A DNA stretch of 64,000 nt from Burkholderia sp. Bp8963 (GCF_003854275.1 NZ_QTQP01000024.1:56990-120989), one strand, 5' to 3'; numbered from the stretch's first letter, positions 9,029 through 18,665 are shown. Made by a program: numbers and translations. Notes: generated by a model not told the origin, from the sequence alone.

Positions 9029-10003
9029 TCAGGCCGGCGGGCGGCCGTCGAGCACGCGCTCCAGCGCGTCGACCGCCTGCGCGGTCGCGTCGGCCGCGAC
9101 ACAATCGACGACGATCCGCTCCGGCATCGCGCGCAGCCACGTGATCTGGCGCTTGCACAGCTGGCGCGTCGCGAAGATACCCTTGTCGCGCATCGTCGGA
9201 TAGTCGGTGACGCCGTCGAGGAATTCCCATGCCTGCCGGTAGCCGACACAGCGCATCGACGGCAGGCCGAGATGGAGATCGTCGCGGCGGCGCAGCCGTT
9301 CGACCTCGTCGATGAAGCCCGCATCGAGCATCGCGTCGAAGCGCTGCGCAATGCGCGCGTGCAGTACCGCGCGGTCGGACGGCTCGAGCGCGACCGGCAC
9401 GAAGCGGTAGCGGGCCGCTTCGTCGTCCGCGCGCCGTGGCGCGGCGAGCAGCGCCGACATTGGCCGGCCGCTCAGCAGGAACACCTCGAGCGCGCGCTGG
9501 ATGCGCTGCGAATCGTTCGGCGCGAGGCGCGCGGCCGTCTCCTGGTCGACCTGCGCGAGCCGCGCGTGGAGCGCCGGCCAGCCGTCGCGCGCGGCTTGTG
9601 CGTCGAGTTCCGCGCGCACGGCCGGATCCGCCGACGGCAGGTCGTTCAGCCCCTGCGTCAACGCCTTGTAGTACAGCATCGTGCCGCCGGCGAGCAGCGG
9701 CGTGCGTCCGCGCGCGGCGATCTCACCGATCAGGCGCAGCGCGTCCGCGCGGAATTCGGCGGCCGAGTACGCATCGGCCGGGTCGATCAGGTCGATCAGG
9801 TGATGCGGCACGCGCGCGCGCTCGTCGCGGGTCGGCTTCGCGGTACCGATATCCATGTCGCGATAGACGAGCGCCGAATCGACGCTGACGATCTCGATCG
9901 GCCGGCGCTCTGCGAGCGCCAGCGCCGCGGCCGTCTTGCCGGAAGCGGTGGGGCCGAGCAGGCACGCGATCGTCGTCGGGCGGGAAGGCTGGGACACGCT
10001 CAT
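9029..10003 (-). CDS. miaA: tRNA dimethylallyltransferase
   Basis: MiaA adds a dimethylallyl group to A37 of tRNAs that read UNN codons. The 324-residue protein begins with the P loop [16 protein letters not shown]. It continues with [24 protein letters not shown], the substrate-binding block [18 protein letters not shown], and [10 protein letters not shown]. The ATG at 10003 is chosen because the P loop then starts near residue 16 as usual; the frame beyond it is a mutL shadow. The start overlaps the mutL stop as ATGA, the conserved mutL–miaA arrangement of many proteobacteria. Confidence 0.96.
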   Translation of the reverse strand: MSVSQPSRPTTIACLLGPTASGKTAAALALAERRPIEIVSVDSALVYRDMDIGTAKPTRDERARVPHHLIDLIDPADAYSAAEFRADALRLIGEIAARGRTPLLAGGTMLYYKALTQGLNDLPSADPAVRAELDAQAARDGWPALHARLAQVDQETAARLAPNDSQRIQRALEVFLLSGRPMSALLAAPRRADDEAARYRFVPVALEPSDRAVLHARIAQRFDAMLDAGFIDEVERLRRRDDLHLGLPSMRCVGYRQAWEFLDGVTDYPTMRDKGIFATRQLCKRQITWLRAMPERIVVDCVAADATAQAVDALERVLDGRPPA

Positions 10004-12006
10004 TGGCCGCGCATGAACAGACGGTCGAGATCGGCGAGCGTGAGCTGATACCACGTCGGCCGGCCGTGATTGCACTGGTCCGCGCGTTCGGTCGCTTCCA
10101 TCTGGCGCAGTAGCGCGTTCATCTCGTCGAGCGTGAGGCGCCGGTTCGCGCGCACGGCGTGATGGCATGCGAGCGTGCCGAGCAGTTCGTGCTGGCGCTC
10201 GGTGAGCACGCGCGAGCCGCCGAATGCATGCAGGTCGGCGAGCACGGCGCGTGCGAGTGCCTGAAGGTCCGCATCCTTCAGCAGCGCCGGCACCGCGCGG
10301 ATTGCGAGCGACGTCGGCGACAGCACCGCGAGGTCGAAGCCGAGCGACTCGAGCGTGTCGCGTTCCTCTTCGACGGTGCCGATCTCGACCGGCGTCGCGG
10401 TCATCGATACCGGCAGCAGCAGCGCCTGCACCGCGACCGAGCGATCGGCGAGCGCGTTCTTGAACTGTTCGTACAGGATCCGCTCGTGCGCGGCATGCAT
10501 GTCGACGATCACGAGCCCGTGCGCATTCTGCGCAAGCACGTAGATGCCGTGGATCTGGCCGAGCGCGAAGCCGAGCGGCTGGTCGTCGTGCGTGGTGCCT
10601 GCGAGCGATGGCGCCGCGAAGCCCGACGGTGGCGCGACTGGCGCGTCGGCTGCATCGTGCGCGACCGTCGTTGCGCCGGCCGGCGTGCCCGCTCCGCTGT
10701 CCTTGCGGCCGAACAGCGCATCGTAGAGCGCAAGCGGCTGCGCGACGGGCAGCGTGCCCTGCGTCATGCGCGACTGGCGCAGCCACGTGCTGCCTTGCGA
10801 CGGGGGCGAGGACGGCGAGGGCGACTGCAACGGCGAGAAACCGCTGCCGCTGATGCCACCGCTACCGGCCTGACCGAGCGGCGTGCTCTGGAACGACGCC
10901 GGGCCCGGCACGGGGCCGATCTGCGCGGCATGGCCGCCCGCGGTGGTTTCCGGCGATGCACCCGCATGGCGTGCCAGCGCGCGCTGCACCGCGTGGAACA
11001 CGTACTGGTGGATCGAACGCGAATCGCGGAACCGCACCTCGATCTTCGACGGGTGCACGTTCACGTCGACCCCTTCTGGCGGCAGGTCGAGGAACAGCAC
11101 GTACGACGGGTAGCGGTCGCCGTGCAGCACGTCTTCGTAGGCTGCGCGCACCGCGTGCGTCAGCAGCTTGTCGCGCACGAAACGGCCGTTCACGAAGAAG
11201 TACTGCTGGTCGGCGCGGCCGCGGCTCGCGGTCGGCAGGCCCGCGCAGCCGTAGACGGCAAGCGGCCCCGCGCGTTCGTCGAGCGGCAGGTGCGCGGTCG
11301 CGAAGCTGTCGCCGAGAATCTTTGCGACGCGCTGCGCGGGCTCGGTCGCGTTCCAGTGTTCGACCGCCTTGCCGTTGTGCAGCACCGAGATCGCGACGTC
11401 AGGCCGCGCGAGCGCTGCGCGGCGGATCATTTCGATGCAATGGCCGAACTCCGTCTGCTCGCTCTTCAGGAACTTGCGGCGCGCGGGCGTGTTGAAGTAC
11501 AGCTCGCGCACCTCGATCGTCGTGCCGACGGCGCCGGCGGCGGGCGCGAGCACGCCCGTCTGCGCGTCGATGCGCGTCGCGTGTGCCGCGTCGGCGGTGC
11601 GGCTCGTGATGGCCATCTCGGCGACCGACGCGATCGACGCGAGCGCTTCCCCGCGAAACCCGAGCGTTGCGACCGCTTCGAGCTCCTCGAGCGAGCGGAT
11701 CTTGCTCGTCGCGTGGCGCATCAGTGCGAGCGGCAGCTCGCCGGGCGGGATCCCGCAGCCGTCGTCGGTGATCGAGATGCGCTTGACGCCGCCTTCGTCG
11801 AGCACGATGCGCAACGTGCTCGCGCCGGCGTCGAGGGCGTTTTCGAGCAGCTCCTTGACGACCGACGCCGGGCGCTCGACAACCTCGCCCGCGGCGATCT
11901 GGCTGATCAGCTGGTCGGGCAGGGGCTGGATCGCACGCAGCGGGCGCGGCGAGTGCGGATCGGGGGCGGGCACGGCGCCCGCGGCCGTTTCGGTGAATTC
12001 GGACAT
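10000..12006 (-). CDS. mutL: DNA mismatch repair protein MutL, endonuclease type
   Basis: A 668-residue GHKL ATPase linking MutS recognition to strand incision. The N-terminal ATPase begins near residue 27 with [25 protein letters not shown], followed by DDGCGI and [11 protein letters not shown] long Pro/Ser/Gly-rich linker covers about residues 345–455. The C-terminal domain has [12 protein letters not shown] near residue 500, matching the metal-endonuclease pattern D-x-H-A-x2-E-x4-E with Met in place of Gln. ACHHAVRA and CNHGRP near the C terminus complete the metal-site motifs. This fits lineages without MutH. TATAAT on the coding strand at 12013–12018 lies directly upstream of the ATG. 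Confidence 0.95.
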   Translation of the reverse strand: MSEFTETAAGAVPAPDPHSPRPLRAIQPLPDQLISQIAAGEVVERPASVVKELLENALDAGASTLRIVLDEGGVKRISITDDGCGIPPGELPLALMRHATSKIRSLEELEAVATLGFRGEALASIASVAEMAITSRTADAAHATRIDAQTGVLAPAAGAVGTTIEVRELYFNTPARRKFLKSEQTEFGHCIEMIRRAALARPDVAISVLHNGKAVEHWNATEPAQRVAKILGDSFATAHLPLDERAGPLAVYGCAGLPTASRGRADQQYFFVNGRFVRDKLLTHAVRAAYEDVLHGDRYPSYVLFLDLPPEGVDVNVHPSKIEVRFRDSRSIHQYVFHAVQRALARHAGASPETTAGGHAAQIGPVPGPASFQSTPLGQAGSGGISGSGFSPLQSPSPSSPPSQGSTWLRQSRMTQGTLPVAQPLALYDALFGRKDSGAGTPAGATTVAHDAADAPVAPPSGFAAPSLAGTTHDDQPLGFALGQIHGIYVLAQNAHGLVIVDMHAAHERILYEQFKNALADRSVAVQALLLPVSMTATPVEIGTVEEERDTLESLGFDLAVLSPTSLAIRAVPALLKDADLQALARAVLADLHAFGGSRVLTERQHELLGTLACHHAVRANRRLTLDEMNALLRQMEATERADQCNHGRPTWYQLTLADLDRLFMRGQ

Positions 12007-12178
12007 GGCCGAATTATAGCGAGGCGGCCGGCGCGCGCCGGGCCGGCGATCCGTTACGTTTTTTCACGGAGCCTTAAGGTAGATTGGGTATGATGACTGC
12101 GTTTCACGCGCCGCCCTTGCCGGGCGGGCGATTCCGCCCTTTTGGCCTCCCAGCCTGCTTGCCCTGAAGGAACCGCAC

Positions 12179-12862
12179 TTGGATACGCTGCTTCATTTCG
12201 TCAATCTCGTCCTGCACATCGACGCATTCCTCGGCGATTTCATTCGGCAGTACGGCGCCTGGGTGTATCTGGTGCTGTTCCTGATCGTGTTCTGCGAGAC
12301 GGGGCTCGTCGTGTTTCCGTTCCTGCCGGGCGATTCGCTGCTGTTCATCGGCGGCGCATTCGCGGCGACCGGCGAAATGAGCGTCGGTGCGCTGATCGTG
12401 CTGCTGCTCGTCGCGGCGATTAGCGGCAATACCGTCAACTATCTGATCGGCCGCTGGATCGGCCCGAAGGTGTTCAACACGCATATTCCGGTGCTCGAGC
12501 GCTTCCTCGACCGCGCGGCGCTGCAGAAGACCCACACGTTCTACGACAAGCACGGCGGCAAGACTATCGTGCTTGCGCGCTTCATTCCCGTCGTGCGGAC
12601 GTTCGCGCCGTTCGTCGCGGGCGCGTCGGCGATGAGTGCTGCGCGCTTTCAGCTGTTCAACGTGCTCGGCGCGCTGCTGTGGGTGCTGCTGCTCGTGCTG
12701 CTCGGTTACTTCTTCGGCAACATCCCGTTCATCCGCCAGTACCTGAACGTGATCGTGCTGGCCGGGATCGGCGCGGCGGTCGTGCCGGTTGCGCTCGGTG
12801 CGCTGTGGAAGATCGTGCGCGGGCGTCAGTCGAGCGATGCGCAGAAGACGGGCGGGCGTTGA
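12179..12862 (+). CDS. DedA-family inner-membrane protein
   Basis: A 227-residue polytopic membrane protein of the DedA/SNARE-associated family. Family members support membrane homeostasis, and some are reported undecaprenyl-phosphate flippases. The signature FLPGDSLLFIGGAFAATGEM, followed by GNTVNYLIGRWIG, is diagnostic. HGGKTIVLARFIPVVRTFAPFVAGAS carries the conserved re-entrant-loop arginine. Hydrophobic segments cover about residues 25–60, 68–90, 145–175 and 180–205. Translation seems to start at TTG 12179; no better in-frame start preserves the N terminus. It is divergent from mutL and ends before a strong hairpin shared with the convergent mscS-type gene. Confidence 0.87.
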   Translation: MDTLLHFVNLVLHIDAFLGDFIRQYGAWVYLVLFLIVFCETGLVVFPFLPGDSLLFIGGAFAATGEMSVGALIVLLLVAAISGNTVNYLIGRWIGPKVFNTHIPVLERFLDRAALQKTHTFYDKHGGKTIVLARFIPVVRTFAPFVAGASAMSAARFQLFNVLGALLWVLLLVLLGYFFGNIPFIRQYLNVIVLAGIGAAVVPVALGALWKIVRGRQSSDAQKTGGR

Positions 12863-12887
12863 TGCCCGTTGGTTGTCGAGGCAAGGG

Positions 12888-12918
12888 AAAAGCGTGGCAG
12901 CGGGCCACGCTTTTTTTT
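12888..12918. terminator. Terminator between the DedA gene and the mscS-type gene
   Basis: GCGTGGC (12892–12898) pairs with GCCACGC (12904–12910). The stem is preceded by AAAA and followed by eight T, so it is strong on the plus strand and may also act on the convergent gene. Confidence 0.88.
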
Positions 12919-12943
12919 CGTCTGTGACCGACGTGCGGCGGCG

Positions 12944-13756
12944 TCAGGTCGTACGGTTCGAGATCGGCGTTACCGGCGTCGGGTATTGCGCGTCGCGGAA
13001 CGTGTCGAGGATCGCGCGGTTGGTGTCGCAGTACACCTGCCAGTAGTTCGCCGGCTGCGTGGACGGGCGCACGAACAGCAGCGGGCCTTCTGGCGTGAAC
13101 TGCAGCACGCCGACGTCCGGCGCCGGGCTGGTCAGCACGTTCGGGACCTTCTGGACCGCTTCCTTCAGGCGGTTGATCGCGTCGACCGCGTCGACGCCGT
13201 TCGCGATCTTCGCGGTGAGGTCGACTCGGCGGTATGGCGTCGCGCTGTAGTTCGCGATGTTGTCCGAGAAGATCTTGTTGTTGCCGACGATGGTCACGAT
13301 GTTGTCCGCAGTGATGATCGTCGTGCCGAACAGGCCGAGCTCCTTCACCGTGCCGGTGACACCGCCCGCGTTGATCACGTCGCCGATCTTGAACGGCCGC
13401 AGCACCTGCATGAACACGCCGGCTGCGAAGTGCGCGAGCAGGCCGCCCCAGGCCGTGCCGATCGCGAGGCCGAGGCCGGCGAGCAGCGCGGCGAACGACG
13501 TGGTCTGCACGCCGAAAATCTGCAGGATCGCGAGGATCAGCAGGATCGTCAGCAGCACGCCGACGACGGAAGTCAGGTAGTCGGCGAGGGTCGAGTCGAC
13601 CTTGCCGCTGCGCTGCACGATCTTGCCGAGCAGCCGCGTGGCGATGCGGATCGCCCAGCGGCCGACGAACCACAGGACGATGGCTGCGAGGAGGTTGAGG
13701 CCGAAATCCAGGCCGCGGGTCATCAGGAATTGCTGGGCAGTGTCGAGGTTCAGCAT
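12944..13756 (-). CDS. Small-conductance mechanosensitive channel, MscS family
   Basis: MscS channels open under membrane tension and release solutes during osmotic down-shock. The 270-residue protein has three N-terminal hydrophobic segments (about 18–38, 62–84 and 88–110). The third is Gly/Ala-rich, with GLGLAIGTAWGGLLAHFAAGVF forming the pore helix. The beta domain follows (RPFKIGDVINAGGVTGTVKELGLFGTTI), then NNKIFSDNIANYSATPYRRVDL. Length and layout match the minimal MscS core with no periplasmic extension. It is convergent with the DedA gene and borders the capsule island on its right. Confidence 0.92.
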   Translation of the reverse strand: MLNLDTAQQFLMTRGLDFGLNLLAAIVLWFVGRWAIRIATRLLGKIVQRSGKVDSTLADYLTSVVGVLLTILLILAILQIFGVQTTSFAALLAGLGLAIGTAWGGLLAHFAAGVFMQVLRPFKIGDVINAGGVTGTVKELGLFGTTIITADNIVTIVGNNKIFSDNIANYSATPYRRVDLTAKIANGVDAVDAINRLKEAVQKVPNVLTSPAPDVGVLQFTPEGPLLFVRPSTQPANYWQVYCDTNRAILDTFRDAQYPTPVTPISNRTT

Positions 13757-14118
13757 GGGGGCTCCGTGGTGACTGTAAGGAAAGAGTTTCGGTGGGAAGC
13801 GCTCCCATTTTATTACGTAATTTTACGAAACATGGTTTCGAGAATTGAGCGTAGGGGCGGCGGAGCCCCGGCGGAAGGGGCTGGAGCGAGTGGTGGTTTT
13901 GCTTCCTGTCATGATTGACAGTCTTGACAGTCGGCATGTCGCAAGCATGTATAAAACCGTTAAAGTTTTAAAAGTAAGCAAGTTTTCGCACCTGTAAACT
14001 GGTACAATGCGGCGCCTCGGTAGTTTGGAAGAGGCAAGCGAAATTAATTTTTCGGGTTGCGCCGGGCATTGACGCATGTCCATAGCGCGTAAGGCATAAG
14101 TGATAAAAGGAACCGGGG
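13757..14118 (+). promoter_or_regulatory. Capsule operon upstream region with candidate promoter and ops-like element
   Basis: This 362-base gap has no gene and is AT-rich in its right half. TTGACAGTC is repeated directly at 13915–13923 and 13924–13932. A TATAAA lies at 13950–13955, 20 bases after the second TTGACA, which is longer than ideal spacing. An extended -10 (TGGTACAAT) lies at 14000–14008. At 14016–14027 CTCGGTAGTTTG resembles the ops/JUMPstart element GGCGGTAGNNTN with two mismatches; such elements recruit RfaH in many capsule leaders. A purine-rich AAAAGGA at 14105–14111 precedes kpsM. All are predictions from sequence only. Confidence 0.55.
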
Positions 14119-14928
14119 TTGCATATGGGAGAACCGCCAAACGGGGGTTCCAGGCTGGGCGAGGCGTTCTCCATTCAGCGGAGAGTCATATACGCATTGT
14201 TCTTGCGCGAACTGAAGACCCGGTTCGGCAAGCATCGGCTCGGGTATCTGTGGGTATTTTTGGAGCCGGTTGTTCATATGCTCGTGTTGTTCGCGATTCT
14301 GGGGTTGATTGCGAAGCACACGATGCCCGGTATTCCCTTTCCGGTATTTCTGATCTGCGGCCTCGTGCCGTATTTCATGTTTGTCAATATTGCCTTGCGA
14401 TCGCTGAATGCGCTCGAGGCGAATCTCGGCCTGCTCAGCTATCGCCCGGTGCATCCGCTGGATACGCTGATTGCGCGCGCGGGCCTCGAATGCATTATCA
14501 GTGCCGTCGTATTGGTCGTATTGCTGGTGATTCTCGATCTGAGCGGGCAGTCAGTTCAGTTGAGCGATATTCCGGAGTTGGCGGCGATCTGGGGTGTGTT
14601 GGTGCTTTTTGGATTGGGGCTCGGAATTATTTTCATGGTGATCGGTCATGAATTTCCGGTCAGCGAGAAAATTATTCCGTTGTTCATGCGGCCGCTGTAC
14701 TTCATGAGTGCGGTGATGTATCCGCTGACGACCATTCCAGCCGAGTACCGGGGATGGGTATTGTGGAATCCGCTCGTTCACGCGCTCGAACTATTGCGGC
14801 ATACGGTTGTGCCGGCGTATGCGGTCGAAAACGTCAGTCTTGTATATATGACGTTCAGCGCGCTCGTTGTCCTGTTCGTCGGCCTTGCATTGTATAAGGC
14901 GCGCGAACCGTCCCTGCTGCGATCATGA
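14119..14928 (+). CDS. kpsM: Capsule ABC exporter, membrane permease (KpsM type)
   Basis: A 269-residue ABC-2 permease that, with KpsT, moves lipid-linked capsule across the inner membrane. The N-terminal RRVIYALFLRELKTRFGKHRLGYLW is the amphipathic entry helix typical of KpsM/Wzm proteins. Six hydrophobic segments follow (about 33–55, 63–85, 118–140, 150–170, 180–200 and 240–260). TTG at 14119 is 7 bases after AAAAGGA; an ATG at 14125 gives nearly the same protein, so the start is uncertain by two codons. The stop overlaps the kpsT start in ATGA. It is the first gene of the capsule block and is also named wzm in Burkholderia. Confidence 0.92.
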   Translation: MHMGEPPNGGSRLGEAFSIQRRVIYALFLRELKTRFGKHRLGYLWVFLEPVVHMLVLFAILGLIAKHTMPGIPFPVFLICGLVPYFMFVNIALRSLNALEANLGLLSYRPVHPLDTLIARAGLECIISAVVLVVLLVILDLSGQSVQLSDIPELAAIWGVLVLFGLGLGIIFMVIGHEFPVSEKIIPLFMRPLYFMSAVMYPLTTIPAEYRGWVLWNPLVHALELLRHTVVPAYAVENVSLVYMTFSALVVLFVGLALYKAREPSLLRS

Positions 14929-15587
14929 TCCGTCTCGAGAATCTCACGAAGTCGTATAAAACCCCATCCGGCCGGCATTACGTCTTCAAGGATGTCAATG
15001 TTGAAGTGCCGTCGGGCAAGAGTATTGGCTTGATTGGGCGCAATGGTGCGGGCAAGAGTACGTTGCTCAGCATCATCGGAGGCATCGACAGGCCTGATCG
15101 CGGCCGGGTGGTGACGAACAAGCGCATATCGTGGCCGGTCGGTCTCGCGAACGGGTTTCAGAGCAGCATGACAGGGCGCGAGAACGTCAAGTTTGTCGCG
15201 CGCCTGTACGCGGGCAAGCATGAGTTGGCGGATAAGGTGCGCTTCGTCGCCGATTTCTGCGATCTCGGCAAGTTCTTCGACATGCCGATTCGCAGCTATT
15301 CGACCGGTATGCGGGCGCGGCTGGGCTTCGGGCTGTCGATGGCCTTTGATTTCGACTATTACGTGATCGACGAGGTGACCGCGGTCGGGGATGCCGTTTT
15401 CAGAAAGAAGAGTGAAGCGCTGATGGAGGCAAGGCGGGCCGTCAGCCAGTTTATTTTCGTTTCGCACGGTCTCGAAGAAGTGCGCCGTATCTGCGATGTC
15501 GGGTTGCTGATCGGCAACGGGAAAGTTACGTACTACCCGGACGTGAACGAAGCGATCGAAGTCTACAAACAAGAGAACAATGTCTGA
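14925..15587 (+). CDS. kpsT: Capsule ABC exporter, ATP-binding protein (KpsT type)
   Basis: A 220-residue ATPase that powers capsule export with KpsM. It has Walker A GLIGRNGAGKSTLL near residue 43, the capsule-family signature SYSTGMRARLGFGLSMA near residue 125, and Walker B YYVIDEVTAVGD near residue 145. The switch histidine is in FVSHG. It is a short transporter with no extra C-terminal carbohydrate-binding domain, as expected for group 2/3 capsules rather than O-antigen Wzt proteins with recognition domains. It overlaps kpsM by 4 bases and the next gene by 8 bases, pointing to tight coupling. Confidence 0.94.
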   Translation: MIRLENLTKSYKTPSGRHYVFKDVNVEVPSGKSIGLIGRNGAGKSTLLSIIGGIDRPDRGRVVTNKRISWPVGLANGFQSSMTGRENVKFVARLYAGKHELADKVRFVADFCDLGKFFDMPIRSYSTGMRARLGFGLSMAFDFDYYVIDEVTAVGDAVFRKKSEALMEARRAVSQFIFVSHGLEEVRRICDVGLLIGNGKVTYYPDVNEAIEVYKQENNV

Positions 15588-16686
15588 TTGGTTGGTTAAG
15601 CTGCGCAAGCATCCGCTGCAGGTTTCGCTTATTGCGGTACCGCTCGTCGCATGCGGTCTGTATCTCGGGCTGATTTCCCGGGACCGCTACGTCAGCGAAT
15701 CGATGGTGCAGGTGAAGGATTCGGGGCGATCCGTTGGCTCGGGGCTGAACATCCAGGCCTTGCTGGGCGGTGGCGGCGATGCTTCGGCGCGCGACGATGC
15801 GATCGTGCTCAAGGAGTACATCGAGTCGCCGGACATGCTTGCGAAGATCGATGCGCGGCTGAAGCTGAAGCAGGTGTTCGGCCATGTCGGCCTCGACTTG
15901 CCCAACCGGCTTTCGCCGAGTGCGACGCGCGAAGAAATGTTGAAGTACTACCTGCGCCGCGTCAGCGTGGACGTCGATGACAAGACCGGGATGATGACGA
16001 TCCGCACGCAGGGGCTGACGCCGGAGTTTGCCCGGACGTTCAATCGGGCGCTCGTCAGCGAGAGCGAGACGTTCCTGAATGAACTGTCGCATCGCATTTC
16101 CCGAAACGACATGCAGTTCGCGCGAGAGGAAATCGACCGCTCGTACGACGAAGTGAAGGTTGCGCGCGATGCGGTGATCGCGTTCGAGAACAAGACCGGA
16201 ATGCTGGATCCGACCGCAAGCGCCGAGGCGGGCGGCCGGATGGTGGTGGAGATGCAGTCGAAGCAGGCTGAGCTCGAGGCGGAACTGCGCAATCTGCTGA
16301 CTTACATGAATGACGATGCGCCGCCCGTCGTTGCCAAACGCAATGCGCTGTCGGCGCTGACCGCGCAGATTGCGGTCGAGAAGGCCAAGCTTAGTGCGCC
16401 CGGCGACGGCAAGATGAACCGCACGGCCGCGCAGTATGCGGAACTCAAGGCTCGCCTGCAGTTTGCAACGGATATCTACAAGGTGTCGCTGTCGACGTTC
16501 GAAAAGGCGCGTATCGAGTCAGCTCACAAGGCCAAGAGTCTTTCGGTGATCGTGACGCCGAACCTACCGGAAGAGGCCGAGTATCCGCGCAAGCTTCACA
16601 TTCTGATGTCGCTCGCAGTGGGTCTGTTGCTGTTGTTCGGTGTTATCAGGCTGACGCAGGCGATCATCGAGGATCACCGGACCTGA
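15580..16686 (+). CDS. kpsE: Capsule export inner-membrane/periplasmic co-polymerase (KpsE/CtrB/WcbD type)
   Basis: A 368-residue polysaccharide co-polymerase family protein that connects the inner-membrane transporter to the outer-membrane channel. One transmembrane segment lies at about residues 13–32 (VSLIAVPLVACGLYLGLI) and a second near 343–362 (LHILMSLAVGLLLLFGVI). The periplasmic part between them is rich in heptad-like helices (RNDMQFAREEIDRSYDEVK and the QAELEAELRNLL region). LPEEAEYPRKLH just before the last helix is a typical PCP proline-rich turn. It overlaps kpsT by 8 bases. The corresponding B. pseudomallei protein is WcbD. Confidence 0.9.
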   Translation: MSDWLVKLRKHPLQVSLIAVPLVACGLYLGLISRDRYVSESMVQVKDSGRSVGSGLNIQALLGGGGDASARDDAIVLKEYIESPDMLAKIDARLKLKQVFGHVGLDLPNRLSPSATREEMLKYYLRRVSVDVDDKTGMMTIRTQGLTPEFARTFNRALVSESETFLNELSHRISRNDMQFAREEIDRSYDEVKVARDAVIAFENKTGMLDPTASAEAGGRMVVEMQSKQAELEAELRNLLTYMNDDAPPVVAKRNALSALTAQIAVEKAKLSAPGDGKMNRTAAQYAELKARLQFATDIYKVSLSTFEKARIESAHKAKSLSVIVTPNLPEEAEYPRKLHILMSLAVGLLLLFGVIRLTQAIIEDHRT

Positions 16687-16829
16687 TACACGTCCGTATG
16701 AGGATCGGGTGTTGCCAATATCAGGTGGCGCCACGTTCCGCTAAATAAGAAAACCGGGTGCTGTAACCGTCGTTGCCGCGGACTGGTTGATTGAAATCGT
16801 GCGGCGTCGATGGGGACGCAAAATTTGAG

Positions 16830-18620
16830 ATGACCAATTTATCAAGAAGCCGGAAGGCATTGGCGGTGCTCGTCCTGACTGCCGCAAGCACGAGTGCTTT
16901 CGCGGGAATCAGCGACGCGCTGTTCGGACTGTCGACGACCGAGAGCGACAGTGGCTCGACTTCGGCGAAAGGCGCGTCCGATGGCAGCCAGCGCGGCGCG
17001 ACCTCGACTGGCTTCAGCTATAACCCCGACGCCGTGGCGGGGGCATCGCTCGCGCTTCAAGGCGGCAAGCTTTCTCGTCAGCAGGGCGGCCCGGGCGGAG
17101 CAGCCCCGAGCCCTGTCGACGTCACCGTCGCGCCGCAGGCGCCGAACAACATGTTCGGCTCGCAGCTGTTCGGCGGAACCTTTCACAACAGCCGCGGCAC
17201 CGGCTTCAATCCGGGTTACCAGGTCAGCATCGGCGACACCGTGACGCTGCGCATGTGGGGCGCATTCGCATTCGACGGGCAACTGGTCGTCGATCCGCAA
17301 GGCAATATCTTCGTGCCGAACGTCGGGCCGGTCACGGTTTCAGGTGTCCGCAACGCCGACCTGAACGGCCGCGTGCTTGCTGAAGTGCGCAAGGTCTACA
17401 AGGCGAACGTGAATGTCTATGCGAGCCTCGACGTTGCGCAGCCGGTGAAGGTGTACGTCACGGGGTACGTGAAGCAGCCGGGCATGTATGGCGGCATCGC
17501 GTCGGAAAGCATTCTGTCCTATATCGACAAGGCCGGCGGCGTCGACGTCGACCGGGGCAGCTACGTCGATGTGACGGTCAAGCGTGGCGGCGTTGTGCGC
17601 AAGCACTTCAACCTCTATGACTTCCTGCTGAACGGCACGATCGACCAGCTGCAGCTGGCCGACGGCGACGTGATCGTCGTGGGGCCGCGTGAGCACATCT
17701 TCACGGTTCGCGGCGAGGTGTACAACGCGTACGACTTCGAATTCGCGGCGCCCGTGATCTCGATGCAGCAGGCATTGGCCGTGGCGCGCCCGAAGCCGGG
17801 TGCAACGCACGTCAGCATCGTGCGCCGTCAGGGCACGGAGCGGACGAGCGAGTACTACCCGATTTCCCAAGCGGCGAATATCAAGCTCAACGACGGCGAC
17901 CAGTTGTTCGTCACGTCGGACCGCTACGCCGGCACGATTCAGGTCCGTGTCGAAGGCGCGCATTCCGGCGAGCACGCACTCGTGCTGCCGTACGGCTCGA
18001 CGATGGCCCAGGTGCTGGCGCAGGTCAGGACGAATCCGTTGTCGCGCGTCGACGAAGCCCAGCTGTTCCGCAAGTCGGTGGCGGATCGGCAGAAGGAAAT
18101 GCTCGCCGTCGAACTGCAGAAGCTCCAGGAAGCGGCGCTGTCGGCGCCATCCGCAACGAGCGAGGAAGCGAACCTGCGTTCGAAGGAAGCGGAGAACATC
18201 ACGAAGTTTGCCGCGCTTGCCAGCAAGACCGAGTTCAAGGGGCAAGTCGTTCTTAACGAGCAGACGATGGGGAGCGTGATTCTCGAGGACGGTGACGTCG
18301 TCAATATCCCCGAACGAACCAGCGTTGTCATGGTGCATGGAGAGGTGCTTTTCCCGAATGCCGTCGAATGGCAGTCGGGCATGACGACGAACGACTACAT
18401 CTCGCATGTTGGCGGCTACACGCAGAAGGCCGACAACAGCAAGATCGTCGTGATTCACCAGAACGGCAAGGCTGAGCTTGTCGAAGGTGGTACGAAGATT
18501 GCTGCAGGTGACGAGCTGATGGTGTTGCCTAAGGTGAAATCGAAGAGCATCGAAATCGTGCGCGGGATCTCGCAGATCCTGTATCAGATGGCGGTGGCCG
18601 CGAAGGTGATCTTCTGGTGA
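16830..18620 (+). CDS. kpsD: Capsule export outer-membrane/periplasmic protein (KpsD/WcbC type, OPX family)
   Basis: A 596-residue polysaccharide export protein. It has a signal peptide (MTNLSRSRKALAVLVLTAAS to AFA-G) and no lipobox cysteine, so it resembles KpsD rather than the lipoprotein Wza. The polysaccharide-export domain starts near residue 130: YQVSIGDTVTLRMWGAFAFDG and VDPQGNIFVPNVGPVTVSG. SLBB-like repeats follow (KVYVTGYVKQPGMYGGIASES, FTVRGEVYNAYDFEF, and VVMVHGEVLFPNAV near the C terminus). ATG 16830 is chosen over an upstream TTG at 16791 because it starts directly with the signal peptide. A 143-base gap separates it from kpsE; a stem-loop follows the stop. Confidence 0.91.
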   Translation: MTNLSRSRKALAVLVLTAASTSAFAGISDALFGLSTTESDSGSTSAKGASDGSQRGATSTGFSYNPDAVAGASLALQGGKLSRQQGGPGGAAPSPVDVTVAPQAPNNMFGSQLFGGTFHNSRGTGFNPGYQVSIGDTVTLRMWGAFAFDGQLVVDPQGNIFVPNVGPVTVSGVRNADLNGRVLAEVRKVYKANVNVYASLDVAQPVKVYVTGYVKQPGMYGGIASESILSYIDKAGGVDVDRGSYVDVTVKRGGVVRKHFNLYDFLLNGTIDQLQLADGDVIVVGPREHIFTVRGEVYNAYDFEFAAPVISMQQALAVARPKPGATHVSIVRRQGTERTSEYYPISQAANIKLNDGDQLFVTSDRYAGTIQVRVEGAHSGEHALVLPYGSTMAQVLAQVRTNPLSRVDEAQLFRKSVADRQKEMLAVELQKLQEAALSAPSATSEEANLRSKEAENITKFAALASKTEFKGQVVLNEQTMGSVILEDGDVVNIPERTSVVMVHGEVLFPNAVEWQSGMTTNDYISHVGGYTQKADNSKIVVIHQNGKAELVEGGTKIAAGDELMVLPKVKSKSIEIVRGISQILYQMAVAAKVIFW

Positions 18621-18631
18621 TTTGGCAGGAC

Positions 18632-18665
18632 GTTACGTTACGCAATCCTGACGGCGTAACGTAAC
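18632..18665. repeat. 12-bp inverted repeat between kpsD and wecB
   Basis: GTTACGTTACGC (18632–18643) and GCGTAACGTAAC (18654–18665) are a perfect inverted repeat with a 10-base loop. It is followed by AAAAA, not T, so it is not a standard terminator. It could stabilise or process the mRNA, attenuate read-through, or be a protein-binding palindrome. Confidence 0.7.

Noticed and set aside
10159..12093. 644-residue frame antisense to mutL
   Set aside because: A shadow of mutL; no recognisable domain.
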